Source of the DNA: Burkholderia humptydooensis
GTDB taxonomy: Bacteria; Pseudomonadota; Gammaproteobacteria; Burkholderiales; Burkholderiaceae
Length of the DNA stretch: 64,000 nt
Direction: 5' to 3'
NCBI RefSeq assembly: GCF_001513745.1
Contig: NZ_CP013380.1
Coordinates: 3,534,001 to 3,598,000, forward strand
The notes below the pieces were generated by a model. That model did not search any database and was not told the origin of the DNA. It was given only the letters and a program-made list of their open reading frames with translations. A program made the translations under genes and the position numbers. This document shows, one piece after another, positions 29,088 through 38,018 of the stretch (position 1 is its first letter; every line of letters begins with the position of its first letter).

Positions 29088-30022
29088 GTCGCGCGCTCGA
29101 CCGCGATGCGCCGCACGAACGCGGCCGCGCGCTCGAGCGCGCGCGCCGATTCGGGCACGAACGGCACATAGATCTGCCAGACGTGCGGCATCTGCGGCCA
29201 TATCTCCAGTTCGACGTGCACGCCCGCCGCGCGCGCCTTGTCGGCGACGCGCCGCGAATCGTCGAGCAGCACCTCGGTGCTGCCCGCCTGGATGAAGAGC
29301 GGCGGCAATCCCGTGAAATCCGCGTACAGCGGCGACGCATGCGGATGCGTGCCCGGCGTGTCGCCGAGATACAGGCGCGCCGCGCGGCCGAGCGCCGCGC
29401 CCGCGAACATCGGGTCGAGCCCGTCGTGCGAGCGCAGCGTGTCGCCCGTCGCGGCGAGATCGGTCCAGGGCGAGAACAGCACGGCGCCCGCGGGCAGCGG
29501 GTCGCCCGCGTCGCGCAGCGCGACGAGCGCCGCGAGCGCGAGGCCGCCGCCCGCCGAATCGCCGCCGAACACGATCGACTCCGGCGGCGTGCCGGCGGAC
29601 ACGAGTTGCCGGTACGCGGCGAGCGCGTCGTTCAGCGCGGCCGGAAACGGATGCTCGGGCGCGAGCCGATAGTCGAGCGAGAACGAGCGCACGCCGGCGT
29701 GCTTCGTCAGCGCGAACACGAGCGGGCGATGCGTCTGCGGCGAGCAGAAGTAATAACCGCCGCCGTGGAAATACAGCAGCATCCGGCTGTGCTGCGCGCG
29801 GCCCGGCATGGCGTCCGCGCGCTCGAGCCATTCGCCGCGCAGCGGCGCGTCGCCGGCGCCGTAACGCTCGCGCAGCCGCCAGCCGGCGGGCGGACGGCGC
29901 GGCACGCGCATCCGCAGCTTCGTCAGCCGCCGCGCACGCGCCGGATCGATCACGGGACGCTGCGTCTCGGGATGAAACTGCCGGCGCAGCAGCCAGCACG
30001 CCACTTTGCTCTGCCAACTCAT
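29057..30022 (-). CDS. Alpha/beta hydrolase, HSL-type esterase/lipase
   Basis: 321-residue esterase of the hormone-sensitive-lipase family. It has the oxyanion motif HGGG at residues 86-89 and the nucleophile S156 in GGDSAGGG. The acid is expected in STEVLLDDS and the histidine in MPHVWQ. The ATG at 30022 has GGGAG eight bases upstream; a TTG five codons earlier overlaps that site. No signal peptide is obvious, so it is probably cytoplasmic. Its 3-prime end overlaps the EcsC gene by 31 bases, tail to tail. Confidence 0.92.
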   Translation of the reverse strand: MSWQSKVACWLLRRQFHPETQRPVIDPARARRLTKLRMRVPRRPPAGWRLRERYGAGDAPLRGEWLERADAMPGRAQHSRMLLYFHGGGYYFCSPQTHRPLVFALTKHAGVRSFSLDYRLAPEHPFPAALNDALAAYRQLVSAGTPPESIVFGGDSAGGGLALAALVALRDAGDPLPAGAVLFSPWTDLAATGDTLRSHDGLDPMFAGAALGRAARLYLGDTPGTHPHASPLYADFTGLPPLFIQAGSTEVLLDDSRRVADKARAAGVHVELEIWPQMPHVWQIYVPFVPESARALERAAAFVRRIAVERATQRTADASIA

Positions 30023-30113
30023 CGAACGCACTCCCAACCGGAAGAATGTGACGATACTACGTGCGTTCCGGCGCGCGCCCGTCGACCGGGTCCTCTAAAT
30101 CCGGCCGCGCGGC

Positions 30114-30548
30114 TCAATTCGCCGGCTGCACCTGGCCGCGAATCTCGCCGCCCGAATGGGCTTTCGTGTGCACATTGAAATACCACTTGCCCGCCATCAG
30201 ATCGCCGACCTGCTCGTCCGTCAGCGCCTTCTCGCCGACGATCGGGCTCGCGAGCGCATCCTTCGGGATCGGCACCTGCACGCCCGCGTTCTGCCCGACG
30301 GGCGCCGGGCCGTGGAAGTGCGCGGCGGTCGCGGGCCCCGTCAGATCGCGGTATGTGGCGTGCCAGCGCAGCGTATGGGTTGCCGTGTCGTAGGTCGCGT
30401 CGAGCGCGCCCGATCCCTTGCTCGTCGTCGGCGGCACTTCGCTCGACGGCTGCAGGCTCGCGACGAGCTTCACCGTTTCCGCCCGCGCGACGCCCGCCGC
30501 GCACGCGCACACGAGCACCCCGAATCCGATCCTGCGCAATGTCAACAT
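30114..30548 (-). CDS. CHRD domain exported protein
   Basis: 144-residue secreted protein. A cleavable signal peptide is seen at residues 1-24 (LRRIGFGVLVCACAAGVARA, then ETV). The rest is one CHRD domain: ASLQPSSEVPPTTSKGSGALDATYD, HFHGPAPVGQNAG and WYFNVHTKAHSGGEIRGQV. CHRD domains occur in chordin and in many bacterial exported proteins; their role is not known. A near-perfect ribosome-binding site (AAGGAGG) precedes the ATG. Confidence 0.9.
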   Translation of the reverse strand: MLTLRRIGFGVLVCACAAGVARAETVKLVASLQPSSEVPPTTSKGSGALDATYDTATHTLRWHATYRDLTGPATAAHFHGPAPVGQNAGVQVPIPKDALASPIVGEKALTDEQVGDLMAGKWYFNVHTKAHSGGEIRGQVQPAN

Positions 30549-30803
30549 GAATCCTCCTTGCGATCGCCGAACAGGTTGCGCGAACGGGCATGCCGTCCGC
30601 TCGACACCCGATGGTAGACGATCTTGCACGCGCGGCGCCCGGCGCGAAGCGCTTCGCCGTTCGCGACGCGGCGGCGCGACGCCGCGCCGTGCCGCTTCCG
30701 CCGGCCGTTGCACGGATGCCGGCGGGCGGCAAGCCACGGCCAAGAATAGAGCTTTGCACGAAACCCTCTGAATCCGCATCCGGCGTTTCGCTACACTGCT
30801 TCG

Positions 30804-30879
30804 CACACAGTTGCTTGTTTCCTTCCGTCCGAAGGAATATCTGCGAGTTTGGAAGCGGCCTTCGGGCCGCTCTTTTTTT
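30804..30879 (+). ncRNA. Putative small RNA ending in a strong Rho-independent terminator
   Basis: A -10-like box TACACT lies at 30792-30797 with a weak -35 region. From about 30804 the transcript would form a first stem TTCCTTC/GAAGGAA (30819-30837, 5-base loop), then 16 unpaired bases, then the terminator stem AGCGGCC-TTCG-GGCCGCT (30854-30871) followed by a run of seven T. The UUCG tetraloop and U-run are textbook. No rightward protein gene precedes the terminator, so it should end an RNA of about 75 bases. Confidence 0.5.
30854..30879 (+). terminator. Rho-independent terminator with UUCG tetraloop
   Basis: Seven-base stem AGCGGCC / GGCCGCT closed by TTCG and followed by CTTTTTTT. The downstream rightward gene starts 180 bases later, so it is not the end of that gene; it ends the putative small RNA. 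Confidence 0.85.
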
Positions 30880-31057
30880 GCGCGGCGCGGCCAGCCCGCG
30901 TGGCGGCTGCTCGGCGTGCGCGATCCGCGGTTTCGTCGCATCGCGCGCGAACGCCGCGCCGTTTCCGGCGCGCGATGAGCGAGATCAGCCCCGGCGCGCG
31001 CGCATCCACGCGCATATCACCGATTTACGAGACAATCGGCCTGTTCGGATCGAAACA

Positions 31058-32092
31058 ATGCGAAAAACCGTGCCGTTTCTTCGTTCGCTCTCTCCGCTTC
31101 TTCGCGTCGCCCCGCCCTGTCGGCTGCTACTTGGAAGCGCGTCGTGCGTGTGCGCGCTGGCGGCAACGCCTGCGCACGCGCAGGAATTCGCGCTGTTCGG
31201 CGGCCTGCTCACGGGCGGCGGCGGTCACAGCTACGCGTGGGCATTCGACTATCAGGAAGGGCTCGGCCGCTACGCGGCCGCGGGCTTCGCCTGGTACAAC
31301 GAGGGACATATTCCGAATCACCATCGCGACGGCCAGGCGGTCCAGCTCTGGGGGCGGCTGCCGCTGCGCGAGAACCGCTTCGTGATCTCGGCGGGCGTGG
31401 GCCCTTACCGGTATTTCGACACGATCCCCGCGACGGAAGGTCGCGGCTATTCGAACTCGCACGGCTGGGGCATGCTGATGAGCGTGCGCGCCGCGTACTA
31501 CACGTCGCATCGCTGGCTCGCGCAACTGCAGGTGAACCGGACGCAGGTATTCAGCGGGCCGAACACGACGTCGCTGATGTTCGGCATCGGCTATCAGCTC
31601 GACGCGCCGGACACGCCAGGCCCGCGCGACTACGCGGCAAGCCGCGCGGGACGCGTCACCGCGAACGAAGTCACCGCGATGCTCGGCGAGACAATCCTCA
31701 ACAGCCGGCGCTCGCCGACCGCGCTCGGCGGCAGCGTCGAATATCGGCGCGGCGTCGCGAAATACGTCGACTGGACGGCCGCCTATCTATACGAAGGCTC
31801 GAAGCAATCGGTGCGCCGCAACGGCATCGCGTCGCAATTCTGGCTCACGCGCGCGTTCCTCGACGACAAGGTCGCGCTGTCCGCCGGCGCGGGCGCCTAC
31901 CTGCCGCTCAACGAGCGCGACATCCGCGGCCGCTCCGGCGAAGGCGGCGGACGCGTGTCGGGCATCGTGTCGATTTCGGCGAGCTACCGCTTCGACGATC
32001 GCTGGCTCGCGCGCATCACGTGGAATCGCGTCGTCACGCGCTACGATCGCGATACCGACGTGATTCAGGCCGGGCTCGGCTACCGCTTCTGA
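31058..32092 (+). CDS. Predicted outer-membrane beta-barrel protein, unknown function
   Basis: 344-residue protein that I do not recognise. An N-terminal signal peptide is clear (residues about 18-41, ending [12 protein letters not shown]). The mature part alternates aromatic and polar residues in short strands ([39 protein letters not shown]) and ends in an aromatic residue (AGLGYRF), the usual pattern of an outer-membrane barrel. It sits at the edge of the exopolysaccharide locus, facing it tail to tail, so it might be an accessory porin; this is only position-based. Confidence 0.7.
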   Translation: MRKTVPFLRSLSPLLRVAPPCRLLLGSASCVCALAATPAHAQEFALFGGLLTGGGGHSYAWAFDYQEGLGRYAAAGFAWYNEGHIPNHHRDGQAVQLWGRLPLRENRFVISAGVGPYRYFDTIPATEGRGYSNSHGWGMLMSVRAAYYTSHRWLAQLQVNRTQVFSGPNTTSLMFGIGYQLDAPDTPGPRDYAASRAGRVTANEVTAMLGETILNSRRSPTALGGSVEYRRGVAKYVDWTAAYLYEGSKQSVRRNGIASQFWLTRAFLDDKVALSAGAGAYLPLNERDIRGRSGEGGGRVSGIVSISASYRFDDRWLARITWNRVVTRYDRDTDVIQAGLGYRF

Positions 32093-32120
32093 AATCCTGC
32101 CCGGCTCCCGCCGCGCAACG

Positions 32121-33296
32121 TCAATCGAGCGCGCGCAGCACGCCGATCAACTGCTTCGCGGCAACGTCCCAGCGATACCGCGACGCATGCCTTCGCCCTT
32201 TCTCCCGCATCTCGCGCCGCAGCTCGGCGTCGCCCATCAGTTGCGCGATCGTCGCCGCGATGTCGACCGCGTCGTGCGCGTCGCAATACAGCGCGGCGTC
32301 ACCGCACGCCTCGGGCAGCGACGCCTCGCGCGACACGATCACCGGACACCCGCAATACATCGCCTCGAGCGGCGGCAGGCCAAATCCTTCGTATAGCGAA
32401 GGAAACACGAAACAACCGGCGTTCTCGTACAGCGCCTTCAGCTCGCCGTCGCTGACATAGCCCGCCCACGTGACGTTGTGCGCGCTCGCGCGCTCGCCGA
32501 GCGCCGATGCGCCGAAGATCCTCACGTTGCTGCCGCCCGCGATCACGAACCTGAGCTCGGGGCGCATGCGCTCGAGCCGCGCGATCGCGTCGAGCGTGCG
32601 CACGAGATTCTTGCCGGGCGCAAGCGAGCCGACGATCAGCACGTAGCCGTCGTAGGCAAGGCCGAGCCGCTCGAGCACCGCCGGATCGCTTGCGATGCGG
32701 CCGAAGTGATCGACGCCGGACACGATCGTCGATACGTCGGTCGGCGCGACGCCCAGACGCGCGACGATCCGTTCCTTCGAGAAGCGCGACACCGTCAGGA
32801 TGTGCCGCGCGCGGCGCTTGAGCATCCAGAACGCGAAGCGATACCAGAGCCTGAACTTGAGCGAGTAGCCTTGCGGAAAGTCAAACACGGCGACGTCGTG
32901 AATCATCACGACCTGATTGCGCTTGAAGAGCGGCCCGACGTTGCACAGGCTCACGAGCGTCTGCCCGCGCGTCGCGAACGGCAGCGCGAGCTGCTCCCAC
33001 AGCGCGCCGCGCAGCCGCGGCACGACGCGGCGCGCAACCGCGGGTGGCAACGCGTCGCTCACATGATCGCGCGGCACGACGAGCGTCGGGTTGCGCTCGC
33101 CCGGCAGCAGGCTCGCGAGCGCCGACGTGAATTCGTGCGCGACGCGCTGCACGCCCGTCAGACGCTGCGACGTGAACTTGCCGTTGATCGCGACGGGCTT
33201 CTGCAACGCCGCCATGCCCGAACGGTCGCCGGCGAACGCGGCGCGCGGCGGCGCATCGCGCAACGCGCCCGCTGCCTGCGACGCGCTCGTCGTCAT
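32121..33296 (-). CDS. Glycosyltransferase family 4 (group 1)
   Basis: 391-residue GT-B retaining glycosyltransferase. The donor-binding region is seen in [20 protein letters not shown], then [20 protein letters not shown], where EGFGLPPLE carries the EX7E-type glutamates. It would add a sugar to the lipid-linked repeat unit on the cytoplasmic side. The start [10 protein letters not shown] is chosen because AGGA lies ten bases upstream; MKLSSPLSRS at 33365 is an alternative. It is the last leftward gene of the export / transferase arm. Confidence 0.85.
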   Translation of the reverse strand: MTTSASQAAGALRDAPPRAAFAGDRSGMAALQKPVAINGKFTSQRLTGVQRVAHEFTSALASLLPGERNPTLVVPRDHVSDALPPAVARRVVPRLRGALWEQLALPFATRGQTLVSLCNVGPLFKRNQVVMIHDVAVFDFPQGYSLKFRLWYRFAFWMLKRRARHILTVSRFSKERIVARLGVAPTDVSTIVSGVDHFGRIASDPAVLERLGLAYDGYVLIVGSLAPGKNLVRTLDAIARLERMRPELRFVIAGGSNVRIFGASALGERASAHNVTWAGYVSDGELKALYENAGCFVFPSLYEGFGLPPLEAMYCGCPVIVSREASLPEACGDAALYCDAHDAVDIAATIAQLMGDAELRREMREKGRRHASRYRWDVAAKQLIGVLRALD

Positions 33297-33535
33297 TGCA
33301 TCGAAGTCCTGATGATTGCGCCGCACGTTCGGCGACGACCTGGATAACGGGGAAGACAGCTTCATGGCAGCAGCAGCGGCGTGACGGCACCCGGTTGACG
33401 GGCGCATCCGCGACGTTCGCGGATGCGCGCTCTATGCGTTCAAGTGTCGCCATTCCCCCGCGCGCAGTCTGTGCGCTCCGTCGCACAACGCGGCGCGCGG
33501 CGCGCGTATGACGCCGTACGCCGCGATCGCGCGCG

Positions 33536-35137
33536 TCAGCGGCCGCGGCTCACCGACCAGATCAGATAGAACGATTCTGCCGTCGGCAGGATCTGCGAGA
33601 GCATCCGGTTGAAGCGCGCGGCAGGCGCCGTGCCGACATACACGACGTCGAGCGGCTTCATGTCGAACTCGGTCGCGAGCATCAGCGCGTCCACCTGCGT
33701 CATGTCGAGACGGAACACTTCGGGCTTGTTGCGCTCGGGCGCGTAGCTGACCTTCTTCAGGCCCTCCTGCAACGCGCTCTGCACGCCCGGCGCCTGCGCG
33801 AGCGGCGGATTCGGATGGCGAATCACGATCACCTGGCGCGGATTCGCTCCCATCGGGTCGATGCTGCCCGCCGCGCTCAACGCGTCCGCGAGCGAGAGCT
33901 GCCCCTGGTTCATGTAGACGGTTTGCGGCTTCGGCACCTCGCCCATCACGAATACGCGGTTCTGCGTGCGATCGGGCACGTGGACGATGTCGTTCGCCTG
34001 CAGCACGATGTTCTGGCGCAAGTCGCCGCGATTCAGGATGCGGTTCACGTCGATCGTCATCACCTGATCGCCGCGCGTGACGAGCACGCGCTGCAGATCC
34101 GCATCCGGGTTGCCGCCGCCCGCGCGGTTGATCGCATCGACGACGCGCAGATGCGAGCCCGTCAACGACAGTTGCCCAGGGTTCTTCACGTCGCCCGTCA
34201 CCTGCACGCGCTGACTGCGATACTGCGTCACGCGCACGTCGATCTGAGGATTCCTGATCTGTTTGTTCAGGCGCCGAGAAAGCAGTGCGGCGATCTGCAC
34301 GGGGCTCATCCCTTCGACACGCACGCGGCCGAGCGTCGGAAAGAAGATCGTGCCGTTGGCGGCGACGCGCTGGCCCGGCGAGTCGACCTCGCCTTGCCCG
34401 TTCGTGCCGAATGCGCTGACCTGCTGCGGCAGCACGCCGCCCAGGCCGCCCGATGCCTGCAGCGTGCCGATGTCGGCGAGCGGCGACGTATCGGCGAGCG
34501 TGCCGTTGCCGCCGCCGCGCGTGAGCTCGGGATGATCCCACACGACGATGCCGAGCACGTCGTCCGGGCCGACGCGATAGTCGCCGGGCGCGGTGGGCAG
34601 GCTTTGCGCGATCCCCGCTTCCTTCGCGCGCGTATCGGCCTCGTCGGCCTGCTTGAGCGTATAGACGAGCTGCGGCGTGATCAGCCTGACGTCGTACACC
34701 GTCGAATCCGTCGGTGCGCTCAAATTGTCGTTCATGCGGCTCGAATCGAGCGCCGGTCCCGGCGCCAGCGCACAGCCCGACAAGGCGAGCGCCGCGGCGC
34801 TCGCCCATGCTAGGGTCTGTTTACATACGGAACGTGCATGCGAATGCCCGAAATCGCCCGTAGGGCAAGAAGCGAGGAGCGCGGTTTGGCCGAGCCAAAC
34901 GCCCCGAAGGAAGTCCCCTTGGGGGACAAGCGACGAGCGACGCCGCCCTACGGGCGATTTCGGGCATTCCCCTGGAATGGATTCCAAGTTTGGGGTTGCC
35001 ACGAGAACGGCCGCTCGCCGCGTTGCGCTCCTTGCGAATACGTCCAGTATTCGCAGCGTCGCGCGCCTCGCGAGCGGCCGTTCTCGTGGCAACGCATGCA
35101 CGTTCCGTATGTAAACAGACCCTAGGGGCTTGAACAT
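33536..35137 (-). CDS. Wza-type polysaccharide export lipoprotein, interrupted in frame by a MITE-like insert
   Basis: 533 codons from the native start MFKP, which has AAGGAG nine bases upstream. Codons 6-109 come from an inserted palindromic element. Removing the 312 inserted bases restores the start MFKPLAWASAAALALSGC, a lipoprotein signal with lipobox LSGC, and a 429-residue Wza/OtnA-like protein. The body has the export domain (YRVGPDDVLGIVVWDHPEL ... VAANGTIFFPTLGRVRVEG) and SLBB-type repeats (RVQVTGDVKNPGQLSL; RVFVMGEVPKPQTVYM). Wza forms the outer-membrane channel for polysaccharide. With the signal now internal and no in-frame ATG between, correct export is doubtful. Confidence 0.85.
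   Translation of the reverse strand: MFKPLGSVYIRNVHALPRERPLARRATLRILDVFARSATRRAAVLVATPNLESIPGECPKSPVGRRRSSLVPQGDFLRGVWLGQTALLASCPTGDFGHSHARSVCKQTLAWASAAALALSGCALAPGPALDSSRMNDNLSAPTDSTVYDVRLITPQLVYTLKQADEADTRAKEAGIAQSLPTAPGDYRVGPDDVLGIVVWDHPELTRGGGNGTLADTSPLADIGTLQASGGLGGVLPQQVSAFGTNGQGEVDSPGQRVAANGTIFFPTLGRVRVEGMSPVQIAALLSRRLNKQIRNPQIDVRVTQYRSQRVQVTGDVKNPGQLSLTGSHLRVVDAINRAGGGNPDADLQRVLVTRGDQVMTIDVNRILNRGDLRQNIVLQANDIVHVPDRTQNRVFVMGEVPKPQTVYMNQGQLSLADALSAAGSIDPMGANPRQVIVIRHPNPPLAQAPGVQSALQEGLKKVSYAPERNKPEVFRLDMTQVDALMLATEFDMKPLDVVYVGTAPAARFNRMLSQILPTAESFYLIWSVSRGR
34810..35125. mobile_element. MITE-like palindromic insertion element with CTAG target duplication
   Basis: About 308-310 bases bounded by CTAG (34810-34813 and 35122-35125). 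The ends are perfect 33-base terminal inverted repeats (34810-34842 / 35093-35125), starting CTAGGGTCTGTTTACATACG. Inside are two more long inverted repeats side by side: 24-base arms at 34843-34866 / 34945-34968, and 23-base arms at 34995-35017 / 35071-35093. Smaller hairpins sit in each loop. It encodes no transposase. CTAG duplication suits IS5-type (YTAR) transposition; CTAG is itself palindromic, so TA is possible. The insert is 312 bases, divisible by three, with no stop in the wza frame. Confidence 0.85.
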
Positions 35138-35208
35138 CTTGTCGTTTCTCCTTGGTAGCGTGGTCGTCGAAAAAGGATGCCGCGCGTTCGCAGCGAACGC
35201 GCGCCGGC

Positions 35209-36591
35209 TCAGAACGCGTTGCGGCCGACGAATCCCTTGACGAGCGTGATCAGGATGATCTTGATGTCGAACCAGAAGGTCCAGTTCTGCATGTAGAAAA
35301 GATCGAACTTCACGCGCGCGGCCATCTTCTCGACCTTGCGCGTCTCGCCCCGATAACCGTTCACCTGCGCCCAGCCGGTGATGCCGGGACGCACGCGATA
35401 GCGGTACATGTAGCCGTCGACGAGCTCCTTGTAGATGTCGTCGTGCTCGATCGCGTGCGGACGCGGACCGACGACGGACATCTGGCCGAACAGCACGTTG
35501 AAGAATTGCGGCAGCTCGTCGAGCGACGTGCGGCGCAGGAACGCGCCGACCTTCGTGATGCGCGAATCGTTGCGCGACGCCTGGCGCACGACGCCCGCCG
35601 CCTCGGCATGCACGCGCATCGTGCGGAATTTCAGGATCTCGAACTCGCGGCCGTCGACGCCCTTGCGCTTCTGCCGGAACAGCACAGGCCCCGGCGACGA
35701 GAACCTCACCGCGAGCGCGAGCGCCGCGAGAATCGGCGACAGCGGAATCAGCACCGCGAGCGCGAACAGGCGATCGAAGATGAACTTCGGCCAGAGCTGC
35801 GGAATCGACAGCGGGCTCGTCGCGAGATTGATCGCGGGCATGCCAACGACCTGCGTGACCGAGCGGTTGAAGAACGTGATCCCGCGCACATCGGGCAGGA
35901 AGCGCAGGTTCACGAAATCGTGGCGAAACTCGCGCACGATCCGCTGAATCTGACGCTCGTGCGACAGCGGCAACGCGAGCCAGATCTCGTCGATCGCGCC
36001 TGCGCGCACGCGGCGCTTCAACTCGCGCAGATCGGAGACGCAGGACACGCCGCTCACGCGCGCCTCGGCATCGGCCGTGCGCACGCTGTCGTCGAACACG
36101 CAGACAGCCTCGTAGCCGTGCGACGGCGACGCCCGAAGCTGCTCGAGCACCGCGCGTCCGTAGACCTCGGAGCCGACGATCGCGACCGCGCGCGGCTTCG
36201 CGCCCGTGCGACGCAGGCTGTTCAGCACGCCATGAATCGACGCCTTGCCAAGCAGCAACACCGCGCCCGACATCAGCATCGTCCGGCCGAGCCACGCGAG
36301 CGACACGTCGGCGTCGCGCTGCAGCAGCAGCGTGAAAGCCCCGGCGATCGCCGCGACGCCGAGCCAGCCGAGCAGCACGCGCGACAGCGTGCGATATGAC
36401 ATCTGCTCGCGCGCGCCGTCATAAACGCCGATCGCCGGAAAGACGAGCAGCGTCAGCGCGCACAGCAGCGCGATGGCCGTGCGCTGCTCGTCCGACACGG
36501 CGAGGACACCGCCGTCGTACAGCATCTGTGCGAGCAGCGCGCCCGCCGCGGCCAGTGCGACATCGAGCAGTTTGTTCAAGAGTCCCGACAT
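35209..36591 (-). CDS. Undecaprenyl-phosphate glucose phosphotransferase (WcaJ/BceB-type initiating transferase)
   Basis: 460-residue polyisoprenyl-phosphate hexose-1-phosphate transferase that starts repeat-unit assembly on the inner membrane. Four N-terminal helices (residues about 8-110) are followed by a CoA-binding-like Rossmann domain (AVAIVGSEVYGRAVLEQL) and the C-terminal catalytic domain with FSSPGPVLFRQKRKGVDG, EILKFRTM, RRTSLDELPQFFNVL and SVVGPRP. The last residues VKGFVGRNAF match undecaprenyl-phosphate glucose transferases. GGAG lies nine bases before the ATG. It lies between the Crp/Fnr gene and wza. Confidence 0.92.
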   Translation of the reverse strand: MSGLLNKLLDVALAAAGALLAQMLYDGGVLAVSDEQRTAIALLCALTLLVFPAIGVYDGAREQMSYRTLSRVLLGWLGVAAIAGAFTLLLQRDADVSLAWLGRTMLMSGAVLLLGKASIHGVLNSLRRTGAKPRAVAIVGSEVYGRAVLEQLRASPSHGYEAVCVFDDSVRTADAEARVSGVSCVSDLRELKRRVRAGAIDEIWLALPLSHERQIQRIVREFRHDFVNLRFLPDVRGITFFNRSVTQVVGMPAINLATSPLSIPQLWPKFIFDRLFALAVLIPLSPILAALALAVRFSSPGPVLFRQKRKGVDGREFEILKFRTMRVHAEAAGVVRQASRNDSRITKVGAFLRRTSLDELPQFFNVLFGQMSVVGPRPHAIEHDDIYKELVDGYMYRYRVRPGITGWAQVNGYRGETRKVEKMAARVKFDLFYMQNWTFWFDIKIILITLVKGFVGRNAF

Positions 36592-36623
36592 TACCGAATC
36601 TCCGCGTTCCGTGTTCCGCCGTC

Positions 36624-37433
36624 TCAAGCCGCTGAGCGCACTGCGCCGTGATAGCCCGCGACGCGCAGCGGCCGGCCTTCCGCCGGAATCGGCTGCGGCG
36701 CGTGCGCATCGCGCCTCGCCTCGAGGATGAGGCGGTTGAATTCGCCGCGTATCACGCCGTAGCACTCGCACGCGCGCGCTTCGAGGCCCTCGCGGTCGAG
36801 CACCGTGATATGGCCGCGGCGCTGGCGAATGAGCCCCGCCTCCTGCAGCTTGCCCGCCGCCTCGGTGATGCCCTCGCGCCGCACGCCGAGCATGTTCGCG
36901 ATCGTCTGCTGCGTGACCGCGAGCTCGTCGCCTTCGACGCGGTCGTGCGCGAGCAGCAGCCAGCGGCTCAACTGCTCGCTGACGGAGTGATGACGGTTGC
37001 AAAGCGCACCGCGCGCGATCTGCGTCATCGCGGCTTGCCAATAGCGCAGCATCAATTGGAAGGTATCGAGCGAACGGTCGAACTCGCGGCGGAATACCTG
37101 CGTCGGCACGCGGTACGCGTAGCCGCCGCTGCGCACTTCGATGCGGCCCGACGCGCCGCCGCAGCCGTAGTCGGCGAGCGTCGACACGCCGACGACGCCT
37201 TCGCAGCCGACCGCGGCGACTTCGACCATCGCGCCATCCTCCATCAGATACAGCACGGACATCATCGCGGTGGTCGGGAAATACAGGTGGCGCATCGGCT
37301 CGTCGGTTTCGCAGAGCAACTGAGCGCTCTTGATCTTCACGAGCTCGAGATGCGGCGCGAGTGCGCGAAGGCTGTCATCGGCAAGCGAACCCAGCAGTGC
37401 GTTGGCATGAAACCCATTGTTCTGATGAAGCAT
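36624..37433 (-). CDS. Crp/Fnr family transcriptional regulator (leftward paralogue)
   Basis: 269-residue regulator with an N-terminal cyclic-nucleotide-type beta-roll (residues about 20-140; MRHLYFPTTAMMSVLYLMEDG) and a C-terminal winged helix (VTQQTIANMLGVRREGITEAAGKL). The recognition helix has R-R-E-G-I-T, not the FNR E-xx-SR pattern, and there is no N-terminal FNR cysteine cluster, so it is not a typical oxygen sensor. It leads the leftward exopolysaccharide genes. A sigma-54-type promoter match lies about 165 bases upstream. The second paralogue diverges from it across the AT-rich region. Confidence 0.9.
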   Translation of the reverse strand: MLHQNNGFHANALLGSLADDSLRALAPHLELVKIKSAQLLCETDEPMRHLYFPTTAMMSVLYLMEDGAMVEVAAVGCEGVVGVSTLADYGCGGASGRIEVRSGGYAYRVPTQVFRREFDRSLDTFQLMLRYWQAAMTQIARGALCNRHHSVSEQLSRWLLLAHDRVEGDELAVTQQTIANMLGVRREGITEAAGKLQEAGLIRQRRGHITVLDREGLEARACECYGVIRGEFNRLILEARRDAHAPQPIPAEGRPLRVAGYHGAVRSAA

Positions 37434-37599
37434 GGTCGTGTCCCGGTTTGTCGGCGCCGCTCCACTACGGCGCAGGATTCCGTTTCGCAAGACACGGTCA
37501 CGGCAAGAATCGATGTTCCCCGGAATCGTGTCGGCGGCCCTTCTGGTCGTCCTCTTACACACTGACGCACCACCCACTTGGCGGGGGCGAAAACCCTTA

Positions 37600-37615
37600 A
37601 GCGATTAACGTGCCA
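37600..37615 (-). promoter_or_regulatory. Sigma-54 (RpoN) promoter candidate, leftward
   Basis: On the minus strand the sequence reads TGGCACGTTAATCGCT. It matches the consensus TGGCACG-N4-TTGCW at every fixed position but one, with the essential GG and GC correctly spaced. Transcription would start near 37588, giving a leader of about 155 bases to the leftward Crp/Fnr gene and then the sugar-transferase / wza / glycosyltransferase genes. A sigma-54 activator gene lies 10 kb to the right. Confidence 0.7.
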
Positions 37616-37709
37616 ATTGGTACGGTTCCTTAATATGCAAAGGCATTGGCCGGACAATTCTTATCCAGATATTTATTCGCCAATCGAAAACGTCTCATTC
37701 GCGGACACT

Positions 37710-37723
37710 TTGATACAGATCAA
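37710..37723. promoter_or_regulatory. FNR/ANR-type binding site
   Basis: TTGATACAGATCAA is a perfect match to the symmetric FNR box TTGAT-N4-ATCAA. It lies between the two sigma-54-type promoters. An FNR- or Dnr-type protein coded elsewhere is the likely binder, because the two local Crp/Fnr proteins lack the FNR recognition-helix residues. Confidence 0.6.
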
Positions 37724-38018
37724 GCGACAGCAGGTGTCTCATCTAACAGTTTCGTAATCTTTACGTCACCCTTGCCGCTTGACGCTTAGCCCTTCAGGCT
37801 CAACGATTGGCGCACCTTTACAGACGACGATGGAATGACGCGACCATTTCATCTCAATAAAACCCGCGTTCGCAGCGGTTCTTTTCAAACTGTCTCAAAG
37901 GTGAGTCAGCGAAAAGCGGACACATTCTGTCATCCAGCCAACACAACGCTCGCAAGGTATTGATTAAAAAAGATTTAACAAAAACACAAAAACCTGACCC
38001 GGCACCTCGGCCATGAAG

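Larger units (their letters stand above)
30549..31057. other. Intergenic region containing a probable small RNA
   Basis: 509 bases between the CHRD gene (leftward) and the outer-membrane-like gene (rightward). The right-hand third before 30880 holds a promoter-like -10 box, a stem-loop and a strong terminator that no protein gene explains. The remainder shows only GC-rich spurious frames. Confidence 0.55.

Noticed and set aside
34677..35125. Small plus-strand frames inside the MITE-like element as a transposase remnant
   Set aside because: They are products of palindromic DNA, have no transposase-like motif such as a DDE pattern, and are too short.
35138..36295. Upstream extension of the wza frame into the sugar-transferase gene
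   Set aside because: The frame stays open, but the true start MFKP has AAGGAG at good spacing and the upstream part is out of frame with the well-supported transferase gene.
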